NCBI RefSeq assembly: GCF_020509005.1
Contig: NC_063020.1
Location: 3,844,001 to 3,908,000 of the forward strand
Reading direction: 5' to 3'
DNA: 64,000 bases
Origin: Fulvia fulva
Taxonomy: Eukaryota; Ascomycota; Dothideomycetes; Mycosphaerellales; Mycosphaerellaceae
This document shows, piece after piece, positions 53,353 through 64,000 of the stretch (positions within the stretch are counted from its first letter, which is position 1; each line of letters opens with the position of its first letter). The notes beneath the pieces were generated by a model. The model saw only the letters and a list, made by a program, of their open reading frames with translations. It was not told the origin of the DNA and did no database searches. The translations under genes were made by a program, and so were the position numbers.

Positions 53353-54006
53353 GGCCGGCGTTTGTAGAGTTGGGAGCCTGAGCAAAGTGCAGTGTATCGA
53401 AGCACATGCTCGACGCGTCATAAGGTGCCTCTTGTTGATGAGACCAGATGTTTTACGCGTTCGCAGGTCATGAAAAGGAAGAGGAAGGTGTTGAGGCATG
53501 GTGTGATCGACATGATAAGCCACCGAAACGAGACTAGCTCGAACTAGTCATTCACTCATCCCGGTCCACGGCAAGAGCGCAGATCATACACGCCTACATG
53601 ACGTCGCGATGGCATGAACGACTGACATTTGTGGTTTTGATGGCTGATCATTGAGATCCGTTGCTCATGTCGACATCCTCCAGTGGCGTTATGCCTAGAC
53701 CTCATCGAAATCGACAGGGCATCCGTCATGAACACGTCCTGGGACAACACGAACCGCACCGAGCTTATCGCGACTGAAGATCGAACATGGAACAGGCAAG
53801 AGCACTTTACGAAACTCAGTCCTCGTTGTACAGGTTTCAACTTCTTGTACAACAAGCCTACATCATCCTGTCTCCATGCCGCCGAGGCTTCCACCATTGT
53901 CCAGTACACAACGCCAAAGCACCACGCTCATAAACAACATAATCCTCTTTCCAGACATCAAACATCAACATGCATCCATCCATCCACCCAACCTCTCCCC
54001 TCCCGA
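53353..54006. other. Convergent 3' flanks
   Basis: 650 bases between two converging genes. Nothing else was recognised. Confidence 0.55.
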
Positions 54007-54381
54007 TCACCTCCCCACCCCATCATCCCACCCCCTCCTCTCCCTCACATTAACCCCAGACCCCGACTCCCTACTCACCGTCCTCACCAACTCCTCCTCC
54101 ATCGCCTTCAACCGAATCGGACTCCTCAACGGCACCCCAAAATCATCCTCGCCCCAGTACTCACCATCATCATAATCCAACCCATCCAGATCCTCGACAT
54201 CACTACCATCAAGGTCAAAACTACCTGGTACTCTCCTCGCCATACCTCTTGGACTTTCGAAGAAAGGGAGTGCTCCTCGCGCGAACCGAGCTGCGATGCG
54301 GAGCATGATGGCGACGAGGGAGGCGGGTGGGCCGAGGAAGACGGCGCAGGCTTTGCGGACGAGGGCTGTGGCGAAGGCGGC

Positions 54382-54416
<35 letters not shown>

Positions 54417-56145
54417 GGGAGGAGTGGCTTCGTCGGGAGAGGTCTGAGCGTTTGGAGGAGAGGGAGTTGGAGGAGACGGTGGTGGAAGAGGAGCGGCGTG
54501 TGGGAGGTTTGGTGTTTGGGGCGAAGGAGGTTGTGGTGCCGCCGATGCTACGCCGAGCTTGTATGCGGGCTTGGATCTGGGCGTATGGGTCGTCTTTGGC
54601 CGGGGGTTCTGCTGGGAGAGGCTCTTGCTGTGGAAGTGCATCGTCAAACCAGTCTGCTGTTCGTGGATGCTCCGGTTCTGTTGGTCCTGATTCTGCTTCA
54701 TGCATGATTACTGAGTCGTCCAGTATACTTTCTTCCCGCCCGTACGCCAGATTGGAGTCGTCTAGGGTTGTGTCGTCTTCCACGACAAGTTCACCTCGTG
54801 CGTGCTCCTGCGGATCAACATGCTTCGTCGACTGTTCTGGGTGCGATATTGGTGCGTGTAACTCATTTACCACCCCCCGTGCGATCACATCATGAACAGT
54901 GTCCTCCTCTTGAGCATGTTCAGGTAAAGCATGCTTCGGCTCATCATCTGCATGTTCTTCGCCACAATTCACATCCTCGGGTCCTGGAATCTCGATCTCC
55001 GGCTCCACCTTGTCAAGCTGTTCGAGCATATCTGTCTCTGGTACCGTCCTTGGCGGCTGCTCGACGTAGTCCATGCCTGCGCTTGAGTCCGGCGGCGAAG
55101 GCGGCATGTCTGTGGGTATTGCTTGGAACGGTCGGAGTGTTGTTGGATTCAGGGCGCCTGGTGCTTGTTGTGGAGACCGAGATCTTGATCGTTCGGGCGC
55201 CTCTGGCGCAAGGCTCTCTCGTAGTCGCGACGGTGGTGGTGGTGGTGTGCCTTGCAGTGACAGATGAGGAGGTGCTGTGACAGACCTCATGTTGATGCCC
55301 ATTGCACGTTCGCGAACGCTAGGCCTGGTAGGAGTGTTGAACCTGAGCTGCTTCACCGCATCTGCCACTTCCAACACTTCTGGTACGGTATCTTCAGCTG
55401 AACTCGAGCCCTCTCCGTCTGATCCTGTCGCACTGCCTGACGACTCGCTACCTCTTCTGAGCGGCTCCTCGCCATCCTCAGGCTTCCAACTGTATACCCT
55501 GTCCATCTTCCACTTCTTCGCGCGTCCATGGCTCTTGATCTTCTTCCTCACCCTGATCTCTGGCTCTACGGGAAGATCCACCGCAAACGTCCTCGCGAAC
55601 GGGCACGCTGTCCTTTCAAAAAACAGGACTTTCTTCAAACACTCCTTGAACTCCTCCACTTTCTCCAGATCCTCAGGCGTTTGTCCTGGTAGCTCGATGC
55701 GGTAGTATGTTTCCGGTAAGACCCGCATCGCAAACTTGCTGACACCGTCAACAAACCAGCAGTTGCTTCTAGGCAAGATCGCATGCAACAGGCTCCCCGA
55801 ATGCAGGAACGACACACTTCCAGGCACGCGATAGATCTCCAAAGGTCCTGACGCAAGCGTCTGCTCTGTCAAAGTCGCCCATGGTAGTGTCCCCTGCCGT
55901 CCTTGCCCACCACCTGAGCTCGGCGTCCCAGCGCTACTCCCCGGTCGCGAAGTCCCGCTCGTCGTGAATTTGATGACTTTGGCGTTCGCGTGTGTATACA
56001 GCGTCTCAATACCCTCCGCAGCACCTATCTCAGCAGTTGGCGTCGCGCGACTCGTGGTCGCAATCTTGGAGGGCAGCGTGAACGATCGGTTCAGGGCGAC
56101 TTTCCGGGGTGTTTGTTCAGGCGTTTTCGGTGCCGTGGTCGACAT
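54007..56145 (-). CDS. INP1: Inp1-like peroxisome inheritance protein
   Basis: 712-aa protein of the inheritance of peroxisomes protein 1 family. In yeast this is a cortical tether that retains peroxisomes in the mother cell by binding Pex3. The diagnostic N-terminal block runs from IETLYTHANAKVIKFT through LPWATLTEQTLASGPLEIYR, VPGSVSFLHSGSLLHAILPR and NCWFVDGVSKFAMRVLPETY to YYRIELPGQ. The rest is disordered and acidic, with a Pro-rich stretch (GTPPPPPSRLRESL) and a twelve-residue Gln run. A conserved C-terminal block (ALVRKACAVFLGPPASLVAI) may be the membrane- or Pex3-binding helix. The gene is single-exon and divergent from the UsgS-like gene. Confidence 0.9.
54382..54417. repeat. (TTG)12 microsatellite coding poly-Gln
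   Basis: Twelve TTG units on the plus strand, read as CAA (Gln) in Inp1. A perfect array is likely to vary in length between strains. Confidence 0.9.
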
Positions 56146-56592
56146 GACGGCAACGTTGCGACTGACATGTGCGAGGAAGACAGAACGTTGTGAGGTCGTG
56201 TGAGATCAAAAGAGTCGTCTCCTTGGTTGCGTGGAATGAGGTGCCTGGAATAGGTCTCTGGTCACAACGGTCGAGCCGGGAGGCGCAAAGCTACGTGTGT
56301 GACGCGAGACCGTTCACATGTCAGACGAGCATCTTTGTTCCTCGACAACAATATCGCCACTTTCTCTTATAGCTGGGTATGGCGAGTGAATGTTGACATC
56401 GAAAGACCGATACATGTCAAGGCCAACTCGCATCTCGTGACTGTCAACAATGCCTGTCTTCCACGCGGCGACCGCCCCGCAGGATGACGTCCCTCGCAAC
56501 CAGGATTTGGGAATCGTCGTAGATCTGGCGCATGCTCGAATGCTGAGCCGACATTGTTTGTCGCGAGACATTCACCCATCACCCTCACCACG
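56146..56592. promoter_or_regulatory. Divergent promoter, INP1 / UsgS-like
   Basis: 447 bases upstream of both genes. No specific motif was recognised. Confidence 0.5.
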
Positions 56593-57807
56593 ATGAGTAA
56601 CTATGGCTCCTTTGGGAGCTTCGAGCTCAACTCCATCGTCCGAGGAGCGCAGCTCACCCTCGTCGGTGCCAACAGAGCACTGCAGAATCCAGGATTGTTC
56701 TCGTCAGAACACTACAAACAGGCAGCATTGGCAGTAGCAGCGGGCATTGCAATCAGACTGCTTGTCGCTATACCAGTATGTCAACAACAATCCACTGTCA
56801 CAACCATCTTCTAACAACGTCTAGACCCTCGGCATCCGCGTCCTCCTCCGCTCCCTAGGCCTCTTCACCGACCTCTCCGGCTCAACATGGGACGAAGACA
56901 TCGTCCAAGGCATCGAGTTCATCGAACACTCCGTCCTCCAGGTCCCCTTCTTCCTCATGTCCTTCATGCGATACCTCAGTCCCGCCATGGACCAGATGTT
57001 CATGAACTCCCTGCAGTGGGTGGATCAGACATATCTTCAGAAACACAAGAGCGAGGACCCGTCTGGCCTGAGAGCGATGTACTACCCGAACCTACGACTC
57101 TACAGTGAGCATGCGAAGACGGCGCAGAAGAAGGAGCCGAAGGAGGCTATGACGGCGTTCTTTATGAGGTTTGGGAAGAAGGCGGTGTTGAGTTTGGGGA
57201 TCTACCTCCTGTCCTTCATACCGTATGTTGGAAGGTTTGTGCTGCCGGCAGCATCTTTCTACACCTTCAACAAGGCGGTCGGTCTGCAGCCTGCTGTGCT
57301 CATCTTTGGGAGTTCGCTGTTCTTACCGAAGCGGTATCTGGTTATGTTCCTCCAGAGCTATTTCTCAAGCAGAAGCTTGATGCGTGAGCTGGTAAGTTTG
57401 AATCTCGAGATGGGATCTCCGGGCATGTTGCTAACACTGCATAGCTCGAGCCGTACTTTTCACGCATCCGATACACCTCGGAGCAGAAACGAAAGTGGTT
57501 CCACGACCGCGAAGGCGTCCTCTACGGTTTCGCCCTCGCTTTCTTCGTCTTCCTCAAAATACCTCTCCTCGGCGTCCTCATCTACGGTGTGGCAGAAGCC
57601 TCAACTGCCTATCTCATCACGAAGATCACCGAGCCACCTCCAGCACCAGCAGAAGCAGAGGAGTTCAAGAAGATGGACGTCAAGTGGGAGAACAAACACG
57701 AGTTCTTATCCTTGCCATTAGACGCACTGGACAAGTTCAATACGACTGCAAAGGGCAAGCAAGTACGGCCAGACACCACTGGCAACTTGGGCAAGCAGTT
57801 CACCTAG
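56593..57807 (+). CDS. usgS: UsgS-like multi-pass membrane protein, 370 aa
   Basis: Exons are 56593-56775, 56825-57391 and 57445-57807, all phase 0; introns of 49 and 53 nt have GTATGT/GTCTAG and GTAAGT/GCATAG. The N-terminus (MSNYGSFGSFELNSIVRGAQ, then LTLVGANRALQNPGLFSSEHY) matches the fungal membrane protein annotated UsgS. It shares the EI24-like layout, with hydrophobic segments ALAVAAGIAIRLLVAIP, VPFFLMSF, LSLGIYLLSFIPYVGRFVL, GLQPAVLIFGSSLFLP and GFALAFFVFLKIPLLGVLIYG. A cytoplasmic tail ends GNLGKQFT. The molecular role is poorly known; an ER or peroxisome-linked function is inference from family names and from its neighbour Inp1. Confidence 0.85.
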
Positions 57808-58292
57808 AGATGACTTCCAGCTCCCTGGTAGAACAGCACACAGTGATAGCATCAAATGCATGCAGCGCCGCATCTCTAGCTGTGGTCAAGCGCGTGGCGA
57901 TGTATGATTCTAGCGGCATGGCATTGGGTCTTTACCCTGGTCAGACAGCTGCCAAGACCCATGACAGCTCCAAAGCTTGCCCCGCAACGACCAGAGCTCT
58001 CACATGTAACAGCTTCGTTTACACGCTCACCTTATCAGCCTTTTCCCTCATTGCCCAGGACCTTGATACGCGCCATTGGAGATTGAGATGCCGCCGCTCG
58101 GTAGGTGTGAAGCTCCAGCTTGGCTTATCGCTCGCGCCACAACGTAACGATCGAGATGAACCCCGCTTCAAGGAGAAGTGGAAGGACGGCAGAGATGTAG
58201 GTGGGTTTGTTTACATCCAGTTGTCTGTGTGCCTGGTCTGCTTCTCTCGTTCTCATCTCTCTTCGTTGAAGCTGCCTGCAAGACTTCTCATC
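57808..58292. other. Intergenic, formamidase promoter
   Basis: 485 bases between two tandem plus-strand genes. No GATA cluster or other site is claimed without a matrix scan. Confidence 0.5.
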
Positions 58293-59717
58293 ATGTCTGC
58301 CGCAACTAAATACCAGAAAGATTTCCAGCAAAAGGTCAAGAGCGGCGAGCATCAAATTCGATATGCTGCAAAGGTAGATCTTGAGAAAGATGCAGGCTCA
58401 GAGCCATATTTACACGTACGTCAAAGTCACCATCAAGGTCTAGCAACGCCCGCAGCAACCTACTGACAATGGCCTCTCAAGAACCGATGGCATCCCGACA
58501 TCCCGACCTATGGGACGATCAAGAACAACGAAACGGTCAAGATTGAATGCGTTGACTGGACTGGCGGACAGATTGGCAACAATGACTCCGCTGATGATAT
58601 GAGGGATGTTGATCTCACGAGAATCCATTACCTCACTGGACCTTTCGAAATTGAGACCGCTGAACCCGGCGATATCCTCCTCGTCGACATCCAAGATGTG
58701 CAACCCCTCGAGCGCCAGCCATGGGGCTTCACTGGTATCTTCGCGAAAGAGAACGGCGGTGGATTTCTAGATGAAGTATACCCCAAACCGTACGCCTTTC
58801 TCCCACCTCCCTCGCATCTTCACCACCACTAACTCCCCATCAACAGAGCTAAAGCAATCTGGAACTTCGAAGGAATCCACTGCACAACTCGCCACATCCC
58901 CGGCGTGAAATTCGCCGGCCTCATCCACCCAGGCATCCTCGGCTGCGCCCCCTCCGCCGAAGTCCTCAACACCTGGAACACCCGCGAAGGCGAACTAATC
59001 GCCGCCTGCAAGAACCATCCCGAGCTCGGCTCCCGCGACGTCGCAATGCCCCCCGAGCCCATCAACGTCCACGCCGGCGGCTCCGCCAGCGACGAGATCA
59101 AGAAGAAAGTCGGCAACGAGGGCGCTCGCACCGTACCTGGCCGCCCTGAACATGGAGGAAACTGCGATATCAAGAACCTCTCCCGCGGCTCAAAAGTCTA
59201 TCTCCCCGTCCACGTCAAAGGCGCGAAATTCAGCGTCGGAGACTTGCACTTCTCCCAAGGCGACGGCGAAATTTCCTTCTGCGGCGCCATCGAAATCGCA
59301 GGCGTCATAACCATTAATTTCAAGGTCATCAAGAACGGCATGGCAGACCTCGGCCTCAAATCACCCATCTACATCCCCGGCCCTGTCGAACCCCAATTCG
59401 GCCCCGGTCGACACATCTACTTTGAAGGCTTCTCCGTCGATTCCAACGGGAAGCAGCACTACCTCGACGCAACAGTAGCCTATCGGCAGACGTGTCTGCG
59501 GGTGATTGAGTATATGAGGAGGTTTGGATATGATGATTATCAGACGTATTTGTTGCTGAGTTGTGCGCCGGTGCAAGGGCATATTGCGGGGATTGTGGAT
59601 ATTCCCAACGCGTGTACGACTTTGGGGCTGCCGGTTGATATTTTTGATTTTGATATTATGCCCGGGGCGAAGATTGAGAAGAGGGATTTGGGGGCTTGTG
59701 CGAAGGCTAGTTCGTAG
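58293..59717 (+). CDS. fmdS: Formamidase (acetamidase/formamidase family)
   Basis: Cytosolic amidohydrolase releasing ammonia from formamide, used for nitrogen scavenging. Exons are 58293-58415, 58482-58789 and 58847-59717; introns of 66 and 57 nt have GTACGT/CTCAAG and GTACGC/ATCAACAG and preserve phase, giving 433 aa. Family blocks are present throughout: VKIECVDWTGGQIGNND, EPGDILLVDIQDVQPLE, IPGVKFAGLIHPGILGCAPS, GGNCDIKNLSRGSKVYLPVH, GDLHFSQGDGEISFCGAIEI, YIPGPVEPQFGPGRHIYFEG and ACTTLGLPVDIFDFDI. In Aspergillus such genes are controlled by the GATA nitrogen regulator; I did not verify sites here. Wobble composition flips from C- to G-rich near 59480. Confidence 0.94.
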
Positions 59718-59796
59718 TAGTGGTAGTGGTGGTGGTTTGAGTGGAATGGAGCACATTGTCGTGATGAATTGAAATGATCTAGCATATGGGGGGTGA

Positions 59797-60159
59797 TTAT
59801 GCTGTAGCAGCAACACCAGCACTTGCCTGCACACCATCACTATGATCCCGTTTAATCTCCGCCTGCCTAGCCTTGGGCGCATTATAATTCCTCTCCATGG
59901 CAGCCTCCGCCCCAGTGACCTTCGAATCCTTCCTCAACGGCCCCTGAATCTCACAATCCACACACGGCTGATTACAGAACGCAATCGAGTATCTAGGTCC
60001 AAAATAATCCTTCTCAGGATCCGTCGGCGCTTTCAGCCTGTGGAACGTCGGTTTGAAGCGGTCGTCGGACCAGCTCATGAGGAGATCACCAATGTTGCAG
60101 ACGATATCACCTTCCTGGAACTCGACCTTTGGTCCATGTGTCGCCCATGCCGAAGGAGG
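59797..60159 (-). pseudogene. 2OG-Fe(II) oxygenase, C-terminal fragment
   Basis: An open frame from 60159 to 59797 encodes the C-terminal half of an isopenicillin-N-synthase-like dioxygenase: FQEGDIVCNIGDLLMSWSDD, the distal iron-ligand segment FKPTFHRLKAPTDPEKDYFG with its His, and RYSIAFCNQP with the 2-oxoglutarate-binding Arg-x-Ser. The HxD iron motif and the N-terminal half should lie upstream, but the expected frame hits TAA at 60160. I found only a doubtful minus-strand fragment near 60300 (RYEQQPRDKREAC). Either the gene is a remnant or its other exons are diverged. An acceptor before VEFQEGD is possible. It is convergent with the formamidase, 79 bases apart. Confidence 0.55.
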
Positions 60160-60164
60160 TTACT

Positions 60165-60979
60165 ACTTCTCGACCTGATTCTTGACTTAGTCTGATGGGT
60201 GTCGGAGGAGGCTTTGCTCCAGCGAGCAGTACGGTGACATGCTGTGTCATGACCTCTTTCATGTACTTACGCATGCTTCGCGCTTATCGCGAGGCTGCTG
60301 CTCATACCGTGCATGACAGGCGAACCTTGAAGTCTTGGCCGATGCTGACTGGCCAGGCATCTTGATATTTAGAACTAGGCAAGGGGACGACAGATTGGGT
60401 AGGTAAGATATCAATCCTTGCCCAATCTGCTCTGGCGAAAGATCGACTGTCATGGCTGTCCAATACTGTCGAGTCTGCCCTTGATGCATCTTCTCGTTCG
60501 CTTCTCTTCACCAGTGCTTCTACGCGACTCCAACGCTCATCAAGGCCTCGAGATGTCGTGTTGAGGCGAGATCCATCCGGCAAGACCCAGAAGATGGCGG
60601 AGGTCGATGCCAATGTCGATGAAGTTGGGAGAAGAGGCAGTGGTGTTTCTTGCTTGACGCCGTCGTCGTCGTCGGCTCAGCTACTCAGCACGACCACATC
60701 GCCGAAGCCCTCAAAAGCCGGACATTCAAAAGCCCGGCCTGGAACCGGAGACTCCTTCACCACGATGTCTAACACCGTTGTGCAACGCCTTGATCAAGTC
60801 AAGATCGCAAAAGTCTTCAATTGTTTCGGGAGCAGACATCGCAATCAGTCCGGTAGGGAGCTGTTATATCTTCTTTTTACGACGAGCGCCGTACTGTCCA
60901 CGGCGATTGATCCACACTCACCGGCAGGACACCCATCAGAGACAACCTGCGTACAAGGGATCACTATCTTGCACTAGCC
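60165..60979. other. Intergenic, possible 5' part of the oxygenase
   Basis: Upstream of the 2OG fragment on the minus strand and of the DUF1772 gene on the plus strand. Frames here do not give a recognisable protein. Confidence 0.4.
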
Positions 60980-61574
60980 ATGGCGACGCAACTGCAGCAG
61001 CTGGTGCCTTTCGCTCAGGTGCTTGGCCTCTCCGGCGCCTCTGCATTGTCCGGTAAGTCATTGTCTTTGGCAACACGCACGGCGACACGAAGCTCACACG
61101 TCCACAGCATACATTGCATCATTTAGCCTGGTCGGGGTGCCAGTCGCTGCCATGGCACCCACAGATCTAGCCACCAAGCAATGGTTGAAGATGTTCCACA
61201 TTGGCAAGAACTCGGTACCACCACTCGCGGCTCCCATCGCTGCGTGCTTTGCCTTCTTGGCATATCAAGGTAAGCATGTCCGCCTTGTCTGTCGTCCTTG
61301 TGCACCATGTTGATGATGTTTCTCAGCCCGAGACCTTCAAAAGAGATATCTATACGGCGCAGCAGCGATTCTGCCTCTAACAATTCCTGCTTTCACCGGA
61401 GTGGTGATGTGGTCCGGCATTAAGGCTCTCGAAGCTGCGGCAAATGGTTCGCCTTCTGCGCCGAGTGACGCTGAGGTGAAGTCTTTGCTCGCGAAATGGA
61501 GCACGCAGAATCTTGGACGAGCGATCCTGGCGGGTGCTGCTGCTGCGTTGGGTGCTACGGCCATGTTGTCCTAG
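60980..61574 (+). CDS. DUF1772-type small membrane protein, 160 aa
   Basis: Exons are 60980-61052, 61108-61269 and 61327-61574. Introns of 55 and 57 nt (GTAAGT/CCACAG and GTAAGC/TTCTCAG) are in phase 1. The product starts MATQLQQLVPFAQVLGLSG, and hydrophobic segments include YIASFSLVGVPVAAMAP, VPPLAAPIAACFAFLAYQ, AAAILPLTIPAFTGVVMW and AILAGAAAALGATAM. This four-helix layout, with LATKQWLKMFHIGKNSVPP between helices, fits DUF1772, the family that includes anthrone oxygenases of polyketide pathways as well as many proteins with no known role. No polyketide synthase is in the window, so an anthrone-oxygenase role is not supported. Confidence 0.85.
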
Positions 61575-61979
61575 GCATGGTGCTTGTGGGTCGGACCTTA
61601 CAACGACGGGTCTCGAAATGTGCTTGCTGCCATCAACTCTGCTTAGTATCGAGCCTTCTTCGTCAGCATTGGAGAAAGAGCATTAGGAGGTCATTTCACC
61701 TGGAAACCGCGGCAAGAAGCTTCCAGATCTGGCCGAACGTCGAGTGTCAAGCAGCAGGCACGGTCCTTCAGGCTAAGAAGCAAGTCGCATCTCACAGCAT
61801 ACGCAAGCACGACTGTGACTCCACGGATGGGACGACTCGAAACTCTGAGGCAGCCGAAAGTCAGCGCGAGTGCCCATCACACTGTTCAGTATCAACATTG
61901 CACAGTTTACTGTATGCTAACGCTGCACACGACTCTATCTGCACCACATTACTTTACGCTCATCCTTGACAACAGCACT
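61575..61979. other. Intergenic, nothing recognised
   Basis: 405 bases between tandem plus-strand genes; 3' flank and promoter only. Confidence 0.5.
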
Positions 61980-62868
61980 ATGGGCTCCAAACTCGAAATC
62001 GCACTTACGGGCGAAGCCAGCATTCAGGTTCCAGGTAAGTCGACCGAGACGCTGCGGTCGCTGCTCGAACGATTGGGGCGATTTTCACTTACCCTGGTTC
62101 ACCTACAGCTGAACGTGCAGTGCTGGGAATCAAGATATTCTCCAAGAGTCAGAGCAGGGATGGTACCGCTTGCCACGTTTTGGGCACAGCTCGCAAGATT
62201 GAAAGCCTGCTACGCAACCTTGGACCCCAGTCCACTACAAAGTTTTTTGCCAAGGAGCAGGCTTGTGTCGACTTCTGGACACGAACTTCTTTGATTGAGA
62301 CAGACTCTCGCCCCTATGATTCGAAGAACGAGACCGAACTACCTCGCGAGTACACAGGTACGTGAGCCATGTATAGCCATTGCGACATGCAACGACATTG
62401 CTACACAGCTGACAGCCTGCCCCCATAGCGGCCATCAACTTCGGAGTACACTTTCAAGATTTCCAATCGATCGAAGCCTTCATCCAACGTCTTGTGGGCC
62501 TTCCAATTGCTCAAACACAGGATGTGAAGTGGGTTCTCAAGCAAGAAACCAAAGATGCCTACTGCTCGAAGCTACGCACACAGGCAGCCAAGAATGCACA
62601 CCGGAATGCTCTGGAGTACGCTCAAGCACTTGGCTTCGAGCGTGTCGTGCCCCACAAGCTCGAGGAGGCGCAGATCTGTGTCCCGATTTCGAACCGAATC
62701 ATGAGTCGCATACCTACCGGTGGCGTTGAGAGGAGTGGAAGGGATTCGGTAGTCGACGAGAGCCGCCAGGAAGAGGTCAAACGTTTGGTCGATCGTCTGA
62801 AATTCGAGTATCAGCCAGAGGACATCGAGATGAGCGTAGTAGTCAAAGCTTCATTCTACGCTGTGTAG
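61980..62868 (+). CDS. SIMPL-domain (DUF541) protein, 247 aa
   Basis: Exons are 61980-62034, 62109-62357 and 62429-62868, each junction in phase 1; introns of 74 and 71 nt have GTAAGT/CTACAG and GTACGT/CCATAG. The protein begins MGSKLEIALTGEASIQVPAE and contains the SIMPL/DUF541 fold elements: ERAVLGIKIFSKS, INFGVHFQDFQSIEAFIQRL, DAYCSKLRTQAAKNAHRNAL (the conserved helix in which an Ala-rich motif precedes the YA segment) and a final VVVKASFYAV strand. There is no signal peptide, unlike many bacterial members. Bacterial relatives are linked to oxidative-stress defence; the fungal role is unknown. Confidence 0.82.
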
Positions 62869-63631
62869 CTTGGTGGCCATAGTATCGCGAGGGGGATGGC
62901 TATGATTGCAATGACAGAGTAACATCGATTGCGTTGGAGACAGATTGGCACGTCTGAGCGATGCTCTTCACTTATTCACGTCGACAGTGAAGTTACGGCC
63001 AACCAGAAACAAGAGCCAAGACATATGCTGTTTGATGATCTGACCAATCATCGACCTCCATTATGGATGACCCAAAGAAGTCGATGTTTCAAACTCTATC
63101 TCCATGTCCCCTCTCCTCCGCAAAAGCCTCCTGCGTCGATCTCCTTCGTCACATCTCACGAGCAACGATCAATCTCAGGCACAGGCGTGGTACAGCGAGC
63201 AGGTACATGTAGCGCGTGCAGACAAGCATAGCCCCAGACACGTCTTCCAAATCATCTTACCAGCTACACTTCGAATCGTCGACAAGCAGACATTGCCTCA
63301 CCAATTGCAAGACGGCAACACGAGTCTAGACGCTCCTGCCACCTGATGCACCCCGCAACGGCACCCTTTCCTTCCACCACCACTGCGGCACTCGCGCTGA
63401 TCATACCCTGAGAACGGTCGAGGCGTCTGCCGGCAAGATGGAGCTTTGGGAGCTGTGCATGCGTCTCATGGCCACGATGCGAGGCGGGAGGAGCAACAAC
63501 ACGCGCTTAAGGTAGAGGTCATCGCCGGATTTGTAGTCCTCTCTTCCAGCAAACACAACACTGCCGACAGAGCTGTGTTGTTGGATCTACCAAAGCACAT
63601 CGGCCACCACCAACGTACGCAATCAGACACG
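62869..63631. other. Intergenic, nothing recognised
   Basis: 763 bases between the SIMPL gene and the catalase-like gene. Small ORFs at 62929-63346 are not supported. Confidence 0.5.
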
Positions 63632-64000
63632 ATGGGTTCCGTCGGACAGGACAAGTACATCCGCTGGGATGCCAAGGGCGTCGAGTTCGAGCAGGAAGGC
63701 GAGCTCGACAAGATCTGGGAGGTGTCGAAGCAGTTCAACCGCCTGCAGATGATGAACTTCAACGAGCACATGCACTGTCTCCGAGGAACTCACCTGAAGA
63801 CCCAAGGATGTGTCATTGGCAAGCTCAAAGTCCACGAGCACCTTCCTGCCCACCTCGCACAGGGCATGTTCGCCAAGGGCGGCACATACGACTGCATCAT
63901 GCGATACTCCTCGCTCACCCCAAAGATCGTTCCGGACAACATCCCAGCACCACGAGGTATCGGTCTCAAGGTGTTTGGTGTCGAGGGCGAGAAGATCTGG
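63632..64000 (+). CDS. Catalase-like heme protein, 3' end missing
   Basis: The first 123 codons of a catalase-superfamily protein, open to the window edge. It starts MGSVGQDKYIRWDAKGVEF, with ATG at 63632 right after an ACACG context. The segment HMHCLRGTHLKTQGCVIGKL corresponds to the distal-side strand where catalases have their His-containing motif (RxxHxKGxxxxGxF), and MRYSSLTPKIVPDNIPAPRG, IGLKVFGVEGEKIW match the beta-barrel core (RFST...RGFALKFY in classical catalases). The start lacks the long N-terminal arm, so it belongs to the small catalase-like group rather than a full monofunctional catalase. Whether it disproportionates peroxide cannot be decided without the rest. Confidence 0.85.
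   Translation, partial: MGSVGQDKYIRWDAKGVEFEQEGELDKIWEVSKQFNRLQMMNFNEHMHCLRGTHLKTQGCVIGKLKVHEHLPAHLAQGMFAKGGTYDCIMRYSSLTPKIVPDNIPAPRGIGLKVFGVEGEKIW

Noticed and set aside
53683..54447. 254-codon plus-strand ORF with a Leu run
   Set aside because: Mostly antisense to Inp1; the Leu run is the reverse reading of the poly-Gln microsatellite.
60980..61574. Anthrone oxygenase role for the DUF1772 protein as part of a polyketide cluster
   Set aside because: No polyketide synthase or other cluster gene is present; DUF1772 alone is too broad.

Overview
The window is nuclear DNA of a filamentous ascomycete (Pezizomycotina). The evidence is short spliceosomal introns (about 40-100 nt) with GTRNGT donors and CTRAC-type branch sites, a fused ADE2, a Zn2Cys6 regulator, an Inp1, a DUF3632 protein, an M14-like peptidase with the fungal layout, and Ser/Thr-rich surface proteins. 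A Dothideomycete is my best guess from gene style; that is inference. No rRNA, canonical tRNA, CRISPR array or prokaryotic gene was seen. Most gene models below were re-spliced by hand, with exon phase checked.

Region 1 (1-12.8 kb): the 3' part of an S9 dipeptidyl-peptidase, an unrecognised 605-aa protein, a hidden small coding exon, ADE2 (purine synthesis), ribosomal protein eL18 in five exons with a GC-AG intron, and a recently disabled M14 peptidase pseudogene followed by an AT-rich transposon-like remnant.

Region 2 (14-41.8 kb): the ordinary gene-dense core. It holds a multicopper oxidase, several Dothideomycete-style membrane or secreted proteins, DEAD-box helicase DBP3 (ribosome biogenesis), a Zn2Cys6 transcription factor, a 2EXR/F-box-like protein, a CorA-type magnesium transporter, a CCCH zinc-finger protein, and a large Ser/Thr-rich membrane-anchored surface protein.

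Region 3 (41.8-51.3 kb): a gene-poor, repeat-bearing island. It carries three tiny multi-exon genes for small secreted proteins (one six-Cys, one eight-Cys, one Tyr/Gly-rich with Lys-Arg sites), one DUF3632 gene, two minisatellite-like tracts, and five minus-strand copies of a tRNA-like element with a 60-70 nt insert where the anticodon loop should be. Two copies keep paired stems despite different sequence. This is the most unusual part of the window.

Region 4 (51.3-64 kb): again housekeeping and metabolic: an unrecognised basic protein, Inp1 (peroxisome retention) divergent from an UsgS-like membrane protein, formamidase, a 2OG-oxygenase fragment, a DUF1772 membrane protein, a SIMPL-domain protein, and the 5' end of a catalase-like heme protein.

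A pattern across the window: many genes switch from C-rich to G-rich coding strand close to their 3' ends.
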